A stretch of 64,000 bases of DNA from Streptomyces sp. NBC_00510 (GCA_036013505.1 CP107851.1:5606001-5670000), one strand, 5' to 3'. Numbered from the stretch's first letter, positions 10,253 to 18,801 are shown. The notes: generated by a model from the sequence alone, not told the origin. Numbers and translations are program-made.

Positions 10253-10993
10253 ATGTGCTCGCGTTGTGTGCCGCAGGCCGTGAGCGGACCGCGGAGCCGC
10301 AGCGGCGGTGCGCCGGCGCCGTCGGTGTACCGGTTGCCCGGTCCCGCGTTGCGCCGCCGGGCCGTCCGGCATCCGGAGGGGCGACCGTACGCACCGTACG
10401 ACTGCGACTTCGCCGCGCTGGACCGCCGTGCCCGCGCGGTCGCCGCGCGGCTGGGACGGCTGGTGCCGCCGGGCAGCCGGGTGCTGCTCGCCTATCCGCA
10501 GGGCGCGGACCTCGCCGGGGCGTTCTACGGCTGCCTGTACGCCGGGATGGCGGCGGTGCCGCTGGTCGGCGGCGGCCCGGACGGGGCGGGGACGGTCGCG
10601 GAGGCCGTCGACCGCTGCCGCCCCGCGATGGTGCTCACCGGCGCCGACGCGTGGACCGCGCTCTCGGTGGACCGCTCGCGCACGCAGGTCCTGGAGGCCG
10701 ACGGGCGCCGGGTGGGCGGCGAGCCGGCCGACCGGCTGGCGGAGCAGTGGCGTCCGGTCGGCGTCCTGCGCACGGCGCCCGGCTACGAGCGTTACGTCGC
10801 CGACGGGCTGGGCGGGGGCCGCATGGAGCCCGCGCTGCGGCACGGCGACCTCGCGGACGCGGTGGGTGAGCTGGCGGTCGCGGCGGGCCGGGGGACCCCG
10901 GAGGACAGCCTGGGGTGGATCGCCTCCGTGCACGGGTTGGAGGACGCGGTGTGGCGCATGCTTCTGCTTGCGCCGGGTGGCGGGGTGGCGTGA
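10253..10993 (+). pseudogene. Truncated fatty acyl-AMP ligase-like gene
   Basis: A 246-residue product. Its N-terminal part resembles fatty acyl-AMP ligases (FAALs): GSRVLLAYPQGADLAGAFYGCLYAGMAAVPL is the usual first conserved block (about 83-115). The adenylation A3 motif (TSGTT-like) is absent. The late segment SLGWIASVHGLEDAVW reads like a decayed copy of the FAAL 'GWLP..HDMGL' block, and the protein ends there instead of at about 580 residues. It has a plausible RBS (GGGGAGG) and is divergent from afsR. It cannot be an active ligase as read, so it is a remnant or a repurposed N-terminal domain. The repeat-rich gap that follows fits a deletion site. Confidence 0.6.
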
Positions 10994-11070
10994 CCGCGGG
11001 TCCCGTTGCGGCCGGGTGTTTGTGTGCGGGTGCGTTGCGCCTGCGGCGGGCATCCCCCGCCCTCCCGCCC

Positions 11071-11098
11071 TCCCCCAGCCTTCGGCCGGGGGGACCCC
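11071..11098 (+). repeat. 28-bp GC-rich interspersed repeat, copy 1
   Basis: Begins TCCCCCAGCCTTCGGCC and ends GGGGGGACCCC. Self-complementary ends would fold into a hairpin. An identical copy starts at 11153 and a reverse copy at 11329. Confidence 0.8.
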
Positions 11099-11152
11099 CA
11101 CAGCGCTCGCGGTTTACGTCCACATCGTTGCGTACCGGGTTCGCTGCTCGTC

Positions 11153-11180
11153 TCCCCCAGCCTTCGGCCGGGGGGACCCC
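11153..11180 (+). repeat. 28-bp GC-rich interspersed repeat, copy 2
   Basis: Identical to the copy at 11071-11098, 82 bp away and in the same orientation. Confidence 0.8.
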
Positions 11181-11227
11181 GATGGGCGCACCCCGCCACA
11201 CCCCCTCCGGTCGTGTGGGCGCATGAC

Positions 11228-11290
11228 GGCCGGTGGGGGTCAGAAAGCGGTCCGGGGTTGCCGCAAGTGCTCTACTGACCCCCACCGGCC
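11228..11290. repeat. 16-bp perfect inverted repeat with 31-nt loop
   Basis: Arms GGCCGGTGGGGGTCAG (11228-11243) and CTGACCCCCACCGGCC (11275-11290). The long loop contains smaller complementary stretches (GCGG...CCGC). It could be a small mobile-element end, a structured RNA or a strong terminator of the truncated ligase gene. Confidence 0.65.
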
Positions 11291-11328
11291 TTTGGTCGCC
11301 CGGCGATACGGAGGGGGCGGGGGAGTTG

Positions 11329-11356
11329 GGGGCACCCCCGGCCGAAGGCTGGGGGA
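11329..11356 (-). repeat. 28-bp GC-rich interspersed repeat, copy 3 (inverted)
   Basis: Reverse complement of the copies at 11071 and 11153, with a two-base change near one end (GTGCCCC instead of GGACCCC). Confidence 0.75.
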
Positions 11357-11360
11357 GGGT

Positions 11361-11455
11361 GGGCGTTCTGGACGCTGACGTGTATTTGTTGTGCGGCACG
11401 GACGGCACAACAAGTGCCGCCCGTCATGCACATAAATATGCGGTCCAGAATGCCC
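11361..11455. repeat. 95-bp imperfect inverted repeat, MITE-like
   Basis: Outer arms GGGCGTTCTGGAC (11361-11373) and GTCCAGAATGCCC (11443-11455) pair with one G-T exchange. Inside are further complementary parts, including GCGGCAC/GTGCCGC and TTGTTGTGC/GCACAACAA. The AT-richer core (TAAATAT) is unusual for this genome. No transposase is present. Confidence 0.55.
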
Positions 11456-11601
11456 AGCCCCGGAGGCCCCGACCCCGGCCCACCACGAACCGCGCGAGGC
11501 CCGCACCAACCGCGCCGGGCAATCGGGCGGGAGGGCGGGGGAGAAACCGCAACAGCAACCACCGCGGCGCCGCACACGGGGACGGGCCGCCCTCACACTT
11601 G

Positions 11602-11616
11602 CTGACGCCCCGTCAG
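11602..11616. promoter_or_regulatory. CTGAC-N5-GTCAG operator, site 3
   Basis: CTGACGCCCCGTCAG lies 20 bp before the start of the amidohydrolase gene at 11637. It has the same arms and spacing as the six other sites. Confidence 0.72.
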
Positions 11617-11636
11617 ATTCGCGCTACCGTGGGCCC

Positions 11637-12872
11637 ATGGAGACCTTCCCGAGGATCATTTCGGTGGACGACCACACGGTCGAGCCCCCCGGCGTCTGGC
11701 GGGACCGGCTCCCGTCGGCGCACCGGGACAGCGCGCCGCGCATCGTGCGCGCGCCCCTGAAGTCGATGACCTTCGTCGGTGGCAGGTTCGCCCCGCGCAT
11801 GGGCGAGCCCGGCGACGAGGGTCCCGTCGCCGACTGGTGGGTCTACGAGGACCTGCGACGCCCCCTGACCCGGCTGGACACCGCCGTCGGGTACAGCAGG
11901 GACGAGGTGCGGCTGGAGGCCATCACCTACGAGCAGATGCGCCCCGGCTCCTACAGCGTCCCCGAGCGGCTGGCGGACATGGACGTCAACCACGTGCAGT
12001 CCGCCCTCTGCTTCCCCACCTTCCCGCGGTTCTGCGGCCAGACGTTCACCGAGGCGAAGGACCGGGAACTGGGGTTGCTGTGCGTGCGCGCCTACAACGA
12101 CTGGATGGTCGAGGAGTGGTGCGGCCCGCAGGCCGGGGGCCGGCTGATCCCGCTCACCCTCATCCCGTTGTGGGACGCGGAGCTGGCCGCCGCGGAGGTG
12201 CGCCGCAACGCCGAGCGCGGGGTGCGGGCCGTCTGCTTCTCCGAGATCCCGCCGCACCTGGGGCTGCCGTCCGTCCACACCGACGCGTGGGACCCCTTCC
12301 TGCGCGCCTGCGACGAGACCGGCACCGTCATCGCGATGCACATCGGCTCCTCCTCGCGCATGCCGTCCACCTCCGCCGACGCGCCGCCCGCGGTCGGCTC
12401 CACGATCACCTTCGCCAACTGCTGCTTCTCCATGGTCGACTGGCTGATGTCGGGGATCTTCGACCGCTTCCCCTCCTTGCGGATCATGTATGCGGAGGGC
12501 CAGATCGGCTGGATCCCGTACATCCTGGAGCGTGCCGACGTCGTCTGGGAGGAGAACCGGGGCTGGGGCGGCGTGGCCGACAAGGTGCTGCGGCCGCCCT
12601 CGGAGCTGTTCCGGGAGCACATATACGGGTGCTTCTTCGACGACGCGGTGGGCCTGCGCAACATCGACGCGATCGGTGTCGGCAACGTCCTGTACGAGAC
12701 CGACTACCCGCACTCCGACTCGACCTGGCCCAAGTCCCGTGAGGTCGGCGAGGCCCAGATGGGCCACCTCGCCGCGGACGTCGTCGAGCGGATCGTGCGC
12801 GGCAACGCGATCGAGCTGCTGGGGCTGACCCCGGACGGTTTGTGGCCCGGGCAGGGCGGGACCGCCGGCTGA
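11637..12872 (+). CDS. Amidohydrolase-2 family metal-dependent hydrolase/decarboxylase
   Basis: A 411-residue TIM-barrel protein of the amidohydrolase-2 (ACMSD-like) family. The N-terminal metal site appears as SVDDH rather than HxH. A central HIGSS provides a metal-ligand or catalytic histidine, and YETDYPHSDS near the end carries the conserved aspartate. Members hydrolyse or decarboxylate ring-derived acids. A CTGAC-N5-GTCAG palindrome lies 20 bp upstream, so the gene belongs with the acyl-CoA ligase/thiolase group. No strong Shine-Dalgarno is visible, so the transcript may have a short or no leader. Family is clear; substrate unknown. Confidence 0.82.
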   Translation: METFPRIISVDDHTVEPPGVWRDRLPSAHRDSAPRIVRAPLKSMTFVGGRFAPRMGEPGDEGPVADWWVYEDLRRPLTRLDTAVGYSRDEVRLEAITYEQMRPGSYSVPERLADMDVNHVQSALCFPTFPRFCGQTFTEAKDRELGLLCVRAYNDWMVEEWCGPQAGGRLIPLTLIPLWDAELAAAEVRRNAERGVRAVCFSEIPPHLGLPSVHTDAWDPFLRACDETGTVIAMHIGSSSRMPSTSADAPPAVGSTITFANCCFSMVDWLMSGIFDRFPSLRIMYAEGQIGWIPYILERADVVWEENRGWGGVADKVLRPPSELFREHIYGCFFDDAVGLRNIDAIGVGNVLYETDYPHSDSTWPKSREVGEAQMGHLAADVVERIVRGNAIELLGLTPDGLWPGQGGTAG

Positions 12873-13041
12873 GGAAGTCCGCCTGCTGCCGGCGGCCGCG
12901 CCGCACACGGTGCGCGGCCGCCCGGTGGGCCCGGCATCCGGGAGGACGTCGACGGCCCGCGGCTGCCGGTGTCCGGCATCGGCGCGCCCTGCGGCGGTTT
13001 CGCCGCGCGCTGACCTCCTTCGGCCCGGTCCGACCCCTTGT

Positions 13042-13056
13042 CTGACGGACCGTCAG
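13042..13056. promoter_or_regulatory. CTGAC-N5-GTCAG operator, site 4
   Basis: CTGACGGACCGTCAG is palindromic across seven base pairs on each side of a central A. It lies 16 bp before the LLM oxidoreductase gene and is identical to site 6 at 27679. Confidence 0.78.
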
Positions 13057-13072
13057 GTCCGACCATGGCGGC

Positions 13073-13945
13073 ATGACCAAGACCGCGTACGGCATGCAGT
13101 TGCCGGTGCAATCGCTCAGCACCCTCTACGCGGAGCCGTGGGAGGCCGCGGCGCCGCCGGGCGACCTGGTGGACGTCGCGCGGGCGGCGGACCGGCTCGG
13201 CTTCGCGTACATCGGGTGCTGCGACCACGTGGCCATCCCGCCCCGGCTCGCCCCCGCGATGAGCCCCACCTGGTACGACCCGGTCGCCACGCTCGCCTTC
13301 CTGGCGGCGGTGACGACGCGGGTGCGGCTGCTGAGCCACGTCGCGGTGATCGGACTGCGGCATCCGCTGCTGACCGCCAAGCAGTACGCGACGCTGGACC
13401 ACCTCTCCGGCGGCCGGCTGATCCTGGGGGTCGGGGCCGGGCACGTCCGGGAGGAGTTCGAGGCCCTCGGGGTGGACTTCGAGCGGCGCGGGCCGCTGCT
13501 GGACGAGGCGATCGACGCGGTGCGGGCGCACTTCGCGGCGGGGGAGCAGAAGCCGTGGCCGGTGCAGCGCCCGGTCCCGGTGTGGGTCGGGGGGTCGTCG
13601 CCCGCGGCGGTGCGGCGCGCGGCGCTCAAGGGCGACGGCTGGCTGCCCCAGGGGGACTCCCGGAAGGCCATGCCCGGGCAGATCGCCCGGCTGCGGGAGT
13701 TGCGCGGCGGGACGCCGATCACCGTCGGGGTGATCGCGGAGCCGCTGTACGTCGGCGAGCCGGGATGGCCGGTGGGGCGGCGCACGCTGACCGGGAAGCC
13801 GCAGGCGCTGGCCGAGTCGCTGCGGGAGTACGGCGCGATGGGGGTGGACCAGATCCAGGTGAGGTTCCGCGCCCGGGGCGCGGCGGAACTGCTCGACCAG
13901 ATGGAGGCGTTCGCCGACGGCGTGGCGCCGCACCTCGACGCGTAG
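13073..13945 (+). CDS. LLM-class F420-dependent oxidoreductase (TIGR03619-like)
   Basis: A 290-residue luciferase-like monooxygenase-fold protein. The order of segments is typical of the F420-dependent branch: an N-terminal strand-loop with GCCDHVAIP, then LSHVAVIGLRHPLLTAKQYATLDHLSGGRLILGVGAGH, then PVWVGGSSPAAVRRAA near residue 170. The cofactor is probably F420, whose precursor FO is made by fbiC in this window, but FMN cannot be excluded. The operator immediately upstream places it in the shared regulon. A few bases separate it from the downstream SDR gene, so the two form an operon. Confidence 0.82.
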   Translation: MTKTAYGMQLPVQSLSTLYAEPWEAAAPPGDLVDVARAADRLGFAYIGCCDHVAIPPRLAPAMSPTWYDPVATLAFLAAVTTRVRLLSHVAVIGLRHPLLTAKQYATLDHLSGGRLILGVGAGHVREEFEALGVDFERRGPLLDEAIDAVRAHFAAGEQKPWPVQRPVPVWVGGSSPAAVRRAALKGDGWLPQGDSRKAMPGQIARLRELRGGTPITVGVIAEPLYVGEPGWPVGRRTLTGKPQALAESLREYGAMGVDQIQVRFRARGAAELLDQMEAFADGVAPHLDA

Positions 13946-13957
13946 GGAGTGACGGAC

Positions 13958-14722
13958 ATGGGCAAGCTGGACGACCGGGTCGTGCTGATCACCGGCGCGG
14001 CGCGCGGGCAGGGCGAGCAGGAGGCGCTGCTCTTCGCGGCGGAGGGGGCGCGAGTCGTCCTCGGGGACGTGCTGGACGAGCGGGGCGCCGCCGTGGCGGA
14101 GGGGATCGGTGCGGACCGGGCGCGCTACGTCCACCTGGACGTGACGAGCGAGGCGGACTGGGCCGCGGCCCTGGACGTCGCGACCGAGGCCTTCGGCCGG
14201 CTGGACGGGCTGGTCAACAACGCCGGCATCCTGCGCTTCAACGAGCTCGTCGACACCCCGCTCGCGGAGTTCCAGGAGGTCGTCCTGGTCAACCAGGTCG
14301 GCGCCTTCCTGGGGATGCGCACCGTGGCCCCGCTGCTCGCGGCGGCCGGCGGCGGCACCATCGTGAACACCGCCTCCTACGTGGCGCTGGCCGGCATGGC
14401 CGGGGTGACCTCGTACGCCGCGACCAAGGCGGCCGTCGTCGGCATGACGCGGGTGGCCGCCGTGGAGCTGGCGCCCAAGGGCATCCGGGTCAACGCGATG
14501 TGCCCGGGTGCGATCGACACGCCCATGTCCAACCCCGGGGAGACCGTGCCCGCGGAGGCCCTGGACCAGCTGTACGGCAAGCTCGTGCCGCTCGCGCGGA
14601 TCGGGCGCCCGGAGGAGGTCGCGCGGCTCGCGCTCTTCCTGACCGGTGACGACTCCTCGTACATCACCGGGCAGCCGTTCGTCATCGACGGCGGCTGGCT
14701 GGCCGGGGTCTCGCTCTTCTGA
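13958..14722 (+). CDS. Short-chain dehydrogenase/reductase (3-alpha-HSDH-like)
   Basis: A 254-residue classical SDR. The nucleotide-binding TGAARGQG motif is at residues 12-19, NNAG near 86, catalytic Ser in NTASY near 139-143, and YAATK near 152-156, then the PGAIDTPM segment. I prefer the ATG at 13958 (GGGAG 8 bp upstream) over the GTG at 13949. It should oxidise an alcohol or reduce a ketone with NAD(P)(H). It follows the LLM gene by 12 bp, so both are controlled by the operator at 13042. Sterol- and terpenoid-degrading clusters commonly contain such SDRs, but specificity is unknown. Confidence 0.85.
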   Translation: MGKLDDRVVLITGAARGQGEQEALLFAAEGARVVLGDVLDERGAAVAEGIGADRARYVHLDVTSEADWAAALDVATEAFGRLDGLVNNAGILRFNELVDTPLAEFQEVVLVNQVGAFLGMRTVAPLLAAAGGGTIVNTASYVALAGMAGVTSYAATKAAVVGMTRVAAVELAPKGIRVNAMCPGAIDTPMSNPGETVPAEALDQLYGKLVPLARIGRPEEVARLALFLTGDDSSYITGQPFVIDGGWLAGVSLF

Positions 14723-14776
14723 CGGCGATCGGGTATTGACCTCCCCCGTCGCCGGTGGAAGAGTCGGAGCGGGAAT

Positions 14777-14791
14777 CTGACGATCCGTCAG
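14777..14791. promoter_or_regulatory. CTGAC-N5-GTCAG operator, site 5
   Basis: CTGACGATCCGTCAG sits 15 bp before the GTG start chosen for the LLM gene at 14806. Its position rules out the longer reading frame that opens at 14755. Confidence 0.75.
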
Positions 14792-14805
14792 AAAAGCTAG
14801 GGACG

Positions 14806-15936
14806 GTGAACCCCTTGGAATTCGGGATCTTCGTACAGGGATATGTGCCCAAGTTCCGCTCGGAGGTCGACCCGCAGGCCGAGCACCACGCGCTGATGGA
14901 GGAGACCGAGTACGTCGTCCAGGCGGACCGGTCGGGCTTCAAGTACGCCTGGTTCAGCGAGCACCACTTCCTCGAGGAGTACTCGCACCTGTCCGCCAAC
15001 GACGTCTACATCGGCTACCTCACCCACGCCACGCAGCGGATCCACCTCGGGTCGGGCATCTTCAACCCCCTCCCGCAGGTCAACCACCCGGTGAAGGTCG
15101 CGGAGAAGGTCGCCATGCTCGACCACCTCTCCGACGGGCGCTTCGAGTTCGGCACCGGGCGCGGCGCCGGCAGCCACGAGATCCTCGGCTTCCTCCCCGG
15201 CGTCACGGACATGAACGCCACCAAGGAGATCTGGGAGGAGACCGTCGGCGAGTTCCCGAAGATGTGGCTCAACGAGGAGTACCCGGGCTTCCAGGGCAAG
15301 CACTGGTCCCTGCCGCCCCGCAAGGTGTTCCCCAAGCCGTACGGGACGTCGCACCCGGCGATGTGGTACGCCGCGGGCTCGCCGCCCTCCTACGCCATGG
15401 CCGCCCGCAAGGGCCTGGGCGTGCTGGGCTTCAGCGTCCAGAAGGTCTCCGACATGGAGTGGGTGCTGGAGCAGTACAAGACCGCGGTGCGCGACGCCGA
15501 GCCCATCGGGGACTTCGTCAACGACAACGTCATGGTGACGACCACCGCGATCGTCGCCGAGACCCGCAAGGAAGCGATCCGCGTCGCCGCGAGCAGCAAC
15601 CTCAACTACCTGCAGTCGCTGGTCTTCCGCTACCACGACACCTTCCCGCGCCCGGAGTACATCCCGCAGTGGCCCGAGTTGCTGCCGACGTACACCGAGG
15701 AGCTCATCGAGATGCTCCTCGACGAGGAGCTGATGATCTGCGGCGACCCCGACGACGCGCTCAAGCAGTGCAAGCGCTGGGAGTCCGCGGGGGCCGACCA
15801 GCTGTCGTTCGGGCTGCCGGTGGGCGTCCCCTTCGAGGACACGATGCGCACGATCAAGCTGGTGGGGGAGCACGTCATCCCCAAGATCGACACGGACCCG
15901 GTGCACCGGACCACCCGCTTCCGCCGGGCGGCGTGA
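14806..15936 (+). CDS. LLM-class flavin-dependent oxidoreductase (bacterial luciferase-like)
   Basis: A protein of about 376 residues of the luciferase-like family. Visible landmarks are WFSEHHFLEEYSH, where the HH pair is typical of luciferase-like monooxygenases, and LGSGIFNPLPQVNHPVKVAEKVAMLDHLSDGRFEFGTGRGAGSHE. The frame is open from 14755, but the operator at 14777-14791 sits inside that extension. I therefore take GTG 14806 (residues MNPLEFGIF...) as the start; an AGGGA lies close upstream. It would use reduced FMN (or F420) to oxygenate or reduce a substrate. It is regulated with the other catabolic genes and transcribed from its own promoter. Confidence 0.82.
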   Translation: MNPLEFGIFVQGYVPKFRSEVDPQAEHHALMEETEYVVQADRSGFKYAWFSEHHFLEEYSHLSANDVYIGYLTHATQRIHLGSGIFNPLPQVNHPVKVAEKVAMLDHLSDGRFEFGTGRGAGSHEILGFLPGVTDMNATKEIWEETVGEFPKMWLNEEYPGFQGKHWSLPPRKVFPKPYGTSHPAMWYAAGSPPSYAMAARKGLGVLGFSVQKVSDMEWVLEQYKTAVRDAEPIGDFVNDNVMVTTTAIVAETRKEAIRVAASSNLNYLQSLVFRYHDTFPRPEYIPQWPELLPTYTEELIEMLLDEELMICGDPDDALKQCKRWESAGADQLSFGLPVGVPFEDTMRTIKLVGEHVIPKIDTDPVHRTTRFRRAA

Positions 15937-16096
15937 CGCCGCGGGCCACCGACAGGGCGGCGCCTTCCCGGACCGCCGCCCGGCCCCCGTCCGGACCGGC
16001 ACCGCGGCGGCGGCCCGCCGCGCCCGGGGACGGCCGGGGGCCACACCCGCGCGGCGGGCCGCCCGCCCGCGGCCCCAGCAGGAGGAGGGACCACGC

Positions 16097-17836
16097 ATGC
16101 TCGACCACCTGATCCGCGGCGCGACGCTCGTCGACGGCACCGGTGCCCCGGCCCGCACGGCCGACGTCGGCCTGCGGGACGGCCGCGTCGTCGCGGTCAC
16201 GCCGCCCGGCCGGAGCGAGGAGCCCGCACGGACCACCGAGGACGCGTCCGGGCTGGTCCTCACCCCGGGCTTCGTCGACCCGCACACCCACTACGACGCC
16301 CAGCTGTTCTGGGACCCCTTCGCGACCCCCTCCATGAACCACGGGGTCACCACCGTCGCCGGCGGCAACTGCGGTTTCACCCTGGCGCCGCTCAAGCCGC
16401 GGGACGCCGACTACACCCGCCGGATGATGTCCAAGGTCGAGGGCATGTCGCTGAAGGCCCTGGAGTCCGGGGTCGACTGGAACTGGCACGGCTTCGGCGA
16501 CTACCTGGACGCCCTGGAGGGCCGGATCGCCGTCAACGCCGGCTTCATGGTGGGCCACTGCGCGCTGCGCCGCTACGTCATGGGGCCCGACGCCGTCGGC
16601 GGGCAGCCCTCACCGGACCAGCTCGACCGCATGCTGCGGCTCTTCCACGAGTCCATGGAGGCCGGTGGCTGGGGCCTGTCGACGACCCAGTCCGCCACCC
16701 ACTCCGACGGCGACGGCCGCCCGGTGGCCTCGCGGCACGCCCGTCCCGCGGAACTGCTCGCGCTCTCCCGGGCCGTCGGGGAGCACGAGGGCACGCAGAT
16801 CGAGGCGATCGTCGCCGGTTGCCTGGACACCTTCTCCGACGACGAGATCGACCTCTTCGTCGACATGACCGTGGCCGCGGGCCGCCCGCTCAACTGGAAC
16901 GTGCTGACCGTCGACGCCGCCGTCCCGGACCGTGTGCCCCGCCAGCTGCAGGCCTCCGAGCGGGCCCGCAAGGCCGGGGGCCGCGTCGTCGCGCTGACGA
17001 TGCCCATCCTGACCCCGATGAACATGTCGCTCGGCACCTTCTGCGCCCTCAACCTCATCCCCGGCTGGGGCGAGATCCTCTCGCTGCCCGTCCCCGAACG
17101 CATCGCCCGGCTCCGCGACCCCGAGGTCCGCGCGGGGATGCTCCGCCGTGCCGGCAGCCCCGAGGCGGGTGTCTTCCGCCGGCTCGCCGACTTCGGGCGG
17201 TACGTCATCGGGGACACGTACTCCGAGGAGAACCGGCGGGCCGGCGTCAGCGGCCGGGTCGTACGGGACATCGCCGCCGAACGGGGCCAGGACCCCTTCC
17301 GCACCCTCGTCGAGATCTGCGCGGCCGACGAGTTGCGGACGGTGCTGTGGCCCATGCCCACCGACAACGACCCGGACAGCTGGGAGCTGCGCCGGAACAC
17401 CTGGGAGCACGAGGACGTGCTGCTCGGCGGCTCCGACGCGGGTGCCCACCTGGACCGCATGTGCGGGGCGCCGTACACCACCCGGTTCCTCGGCGACTGC
17501 CTGCGCGGCCGCCGCCTGGTCCCGCTGGAGAAGGCGGTGCGGATGCTCACCGACGACCCCGCGCGGCTGTTCGGGCTCCGCGGGCGCGGCCGGGTCGCCG
17601 AGGGGTACCACGCCGACCTGGTGCTGTTCGACCCCGAGCGGATCGACGCGGGCACCGCCACCCTCGTGCACGACCTGCCGGGCGACAGCCCGCGCCTGGA
17701 CTCCAGGGCCCGGGGCGTGGTCAGCGTGCGGGTGGGCGGCGTCGAGACGATCCGCGACGACGGGATCACCGGGGCCGTCCCCGGCCGGGTCCTGCGTTCC
17801 GGACGGGACACCCGCACGGTCCCCACGGGCGTGTGA
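16097..17836 (+). CDS. N-acyl-D-amino-acid deacylase-like amidohydrolase
   Basis: A 579-residue amidohydrolase (D-aminoacylase/dihydroorotase-like). The metal-binding PHTHYDAQ is near residue 61, GGNCGF near 91-96 and GHCALRRYVMG near 155, and the C-terminal block has GSDAGAHLDRMC and ADLVLFDP. It has a strong RBS (AGGAGGAGGG). It follows the LLM gene by 160 bp without its own CTGAC-N5-GTCAG site, so it may be read through from 14777 or have its own promoter. Members cleave amide bonds in N-acyl-D-amino acids or cyclic ureides. In catabolic clusters of this type the true substrate is usually unknown. Confidence 0.82.
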   Translation: MLDHLIRGATLVDGTGAPARTADVGLRDGRVVAVTPPGRSEEPARTTEDASGLVLTPGFVDPHTHYDAQLFWDPFATPSMNHGVTTVAGGNCGFTLAPLKPRDADYTRRMMSKVEGMSLKALESGVDWNWHGFGDYLDALEGRIAVNAGFMVGHCALRRYVMGPDAVGGQPSPDQLDRMLRLFHESMEAGGWGLSTTQSATHSDGDGRPVASRHARPAELLALSRAVGEHEGTQIEAIVAGCLDTFSDDEIDLFVDMTVAAGRPLNWNVLTVDAAVPDRVPRQLQASERARKAGGRVVALTMPILTPMNMSLGTFCALNLIPGWGEILSLPVPERIARLRDPEVRAGMLRRAGSPEAGVFRRLADFGRYVIGDTYSEENRRAGVSGRVVRDIAAERGQDPFRTLVEICAADELRTVLWPMPTDNDPDSWELRRNTWEHEDVLLGGSDAGAHLDRMCGAPYTTRFLGDCLRGRRLVPLEKAVRMLTDDPARLFGLRGRGRVAEGYHADLVLFDPERIDAGTATLVHDLPGDSPRLDSRARGVVSVRVGGVETIRDDGITGAVPGRVLRSGRDTRTVPTGV

Positions 17837-17935
17837 CCCCGGGGCCGCCCCGTGGCGGGACACCGTGTCGCGGGTGTCCGCGCCGCGCGGCACGGGCATA
17901 ACGTTGGCCCACAGCACGGGAGGTGCGACGACGCC

Positions 17936-18766
17936 ATGCGGATCGCCACGACGATCTTCCTGACCGACCACTCCGTCCCCGCCGTCCGGCTCGCCCGGGA
18001 ACTGGAGGAGCGCGGCTTCGACGGCCTCTACCTCCCGGAGCACACGCACATCCCGGTCAGCCGCCGCACCCCCGCGCCGATGGGCGGCCCGCTGCCGCCG
18101 GAGTACGGCCGCACGCTCGACCCCTTCGTGGGCCTGTCCGCCGCCGCGGCCGTCACCCACCGGCTGCGGCTCGGCACCGGGATCACGCTGGTCGCGCAGC
18201 ACGATCCGATCGTGCTGGCCAAACAGGTCGCCAGCCTGGACTTCCTCTCCGGCGGCCGGTTCACCCTCGGCGTCGGCTTCGGCTGGAACGTGGAGGAGGC
18301 CGCCGACCACGGGGTCGACTGGCCGCGCCGCCGGGAACTGGTGCGGGAGCGGATGGCCCTCATGCATGCCCTGTGGGCGCCGGAACCGACCGCGTACGAG
18401 GGCGGGTCCTGCCGGGTCGCGGCCAGTCACGCCTGGCCCAAGCCCGCGTCGGGCGGGCGGCCCCGCATCCTGTGCGGCGGCGCCGGGGGCCCCACGCTGT
18501 TCGCGCACATCGCCGCGTACGCCGACGGCTGGATGCCGATCGGCGGGGGCGGGCTGGCGGAGAGCGTGCCGCGGCTGCGCCGGGTGTGGGAGGACGCCGG
18601 CCGGGACGCCAAGGCGCTCCAGGTCGTGCCGTACGCGGTGCGCCCCGACCCGGGCAAGCTGGCGTACTACCGGGACCAGGGCCTGGAGGAGGTCGTGCTG
18701 CAACTGCCGTCCGCGGGAACGGCGGACGTGCTGCGCACGCTCGACGACTACGCGCAGTACCTCTGA
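17936..18766 (+). CDS. LLM-class F420-dependent oxidoreductase (TIGR03619-like), second copy
   Basis: A 276-residue luciferase-like protein of the F420 branch. It has LYLPEHTHIPVSRRTP near residue 33, GTGITLVAQHDPIVLAKQVASLDFLSGGRFTLGVGFGW near 80-120, and GRPRILCGGAGGPTLF near 178. The start at 17936 has GGGAGGT 12 bp upstream; the frame extends further 5' but without family sequence. It is similar in plan to the protein at 13073 but clearly diverged from it, so not a recent duplication. It ends the plus-strand catabolic block and has no palindrome directly upstream. Confidence 0.82.
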   Translation: MRIATTIFLTDHSVPAVRLARELEERGFDGLYLPEHTHIPVSRRTPAPMGGPLPPEYGRTLDPFVGLSAAAAVTHRLRLGTGITLVAQHDPIVLAKQVASLDFLSGGRFTLGVGFGWNVEEAADHGVDWPRRRELVRERMALMHALWAPEPTAYEGGSCRVAASHAWPKPASGGRPRILCGGAGGPTLFAHIAAYADGWMPIGGGGLAESVPRLRRVWEDAGRDAKALQVVPYAVRPDPGKLAYYRDQGLEEVVLQLPSAGTADVLRTLDDYAQYL

Positions 18767-18801
18767 CCTCGGCCTGCGCCCGCTGCCGCTCCGGGCTGCC
18801 C

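Larger units (their letters stand above)
10994..11601. other. Repeat-rich noncoding gap
   Basis: About 600 bp without a credible gene. It contains three copies of a 28-bp GC-rich interspersed repeat, a 16-bp perfect inverted repeat and a longer imperfect inverted repeat, each listed separately. The open frames crossing it encode Pro/Arg-rich nonsense and change phase at each repeat. Confidence 0.7.

Noticed and set aside
10253..11636. The start of a biosynthetic gene cluster (FAAL next to afsR, P450 at 39651)
   Set aside because: Both the ligase and the P450 are truncated, and no PKS, NRPS, carrier protein or tailoring set is present.
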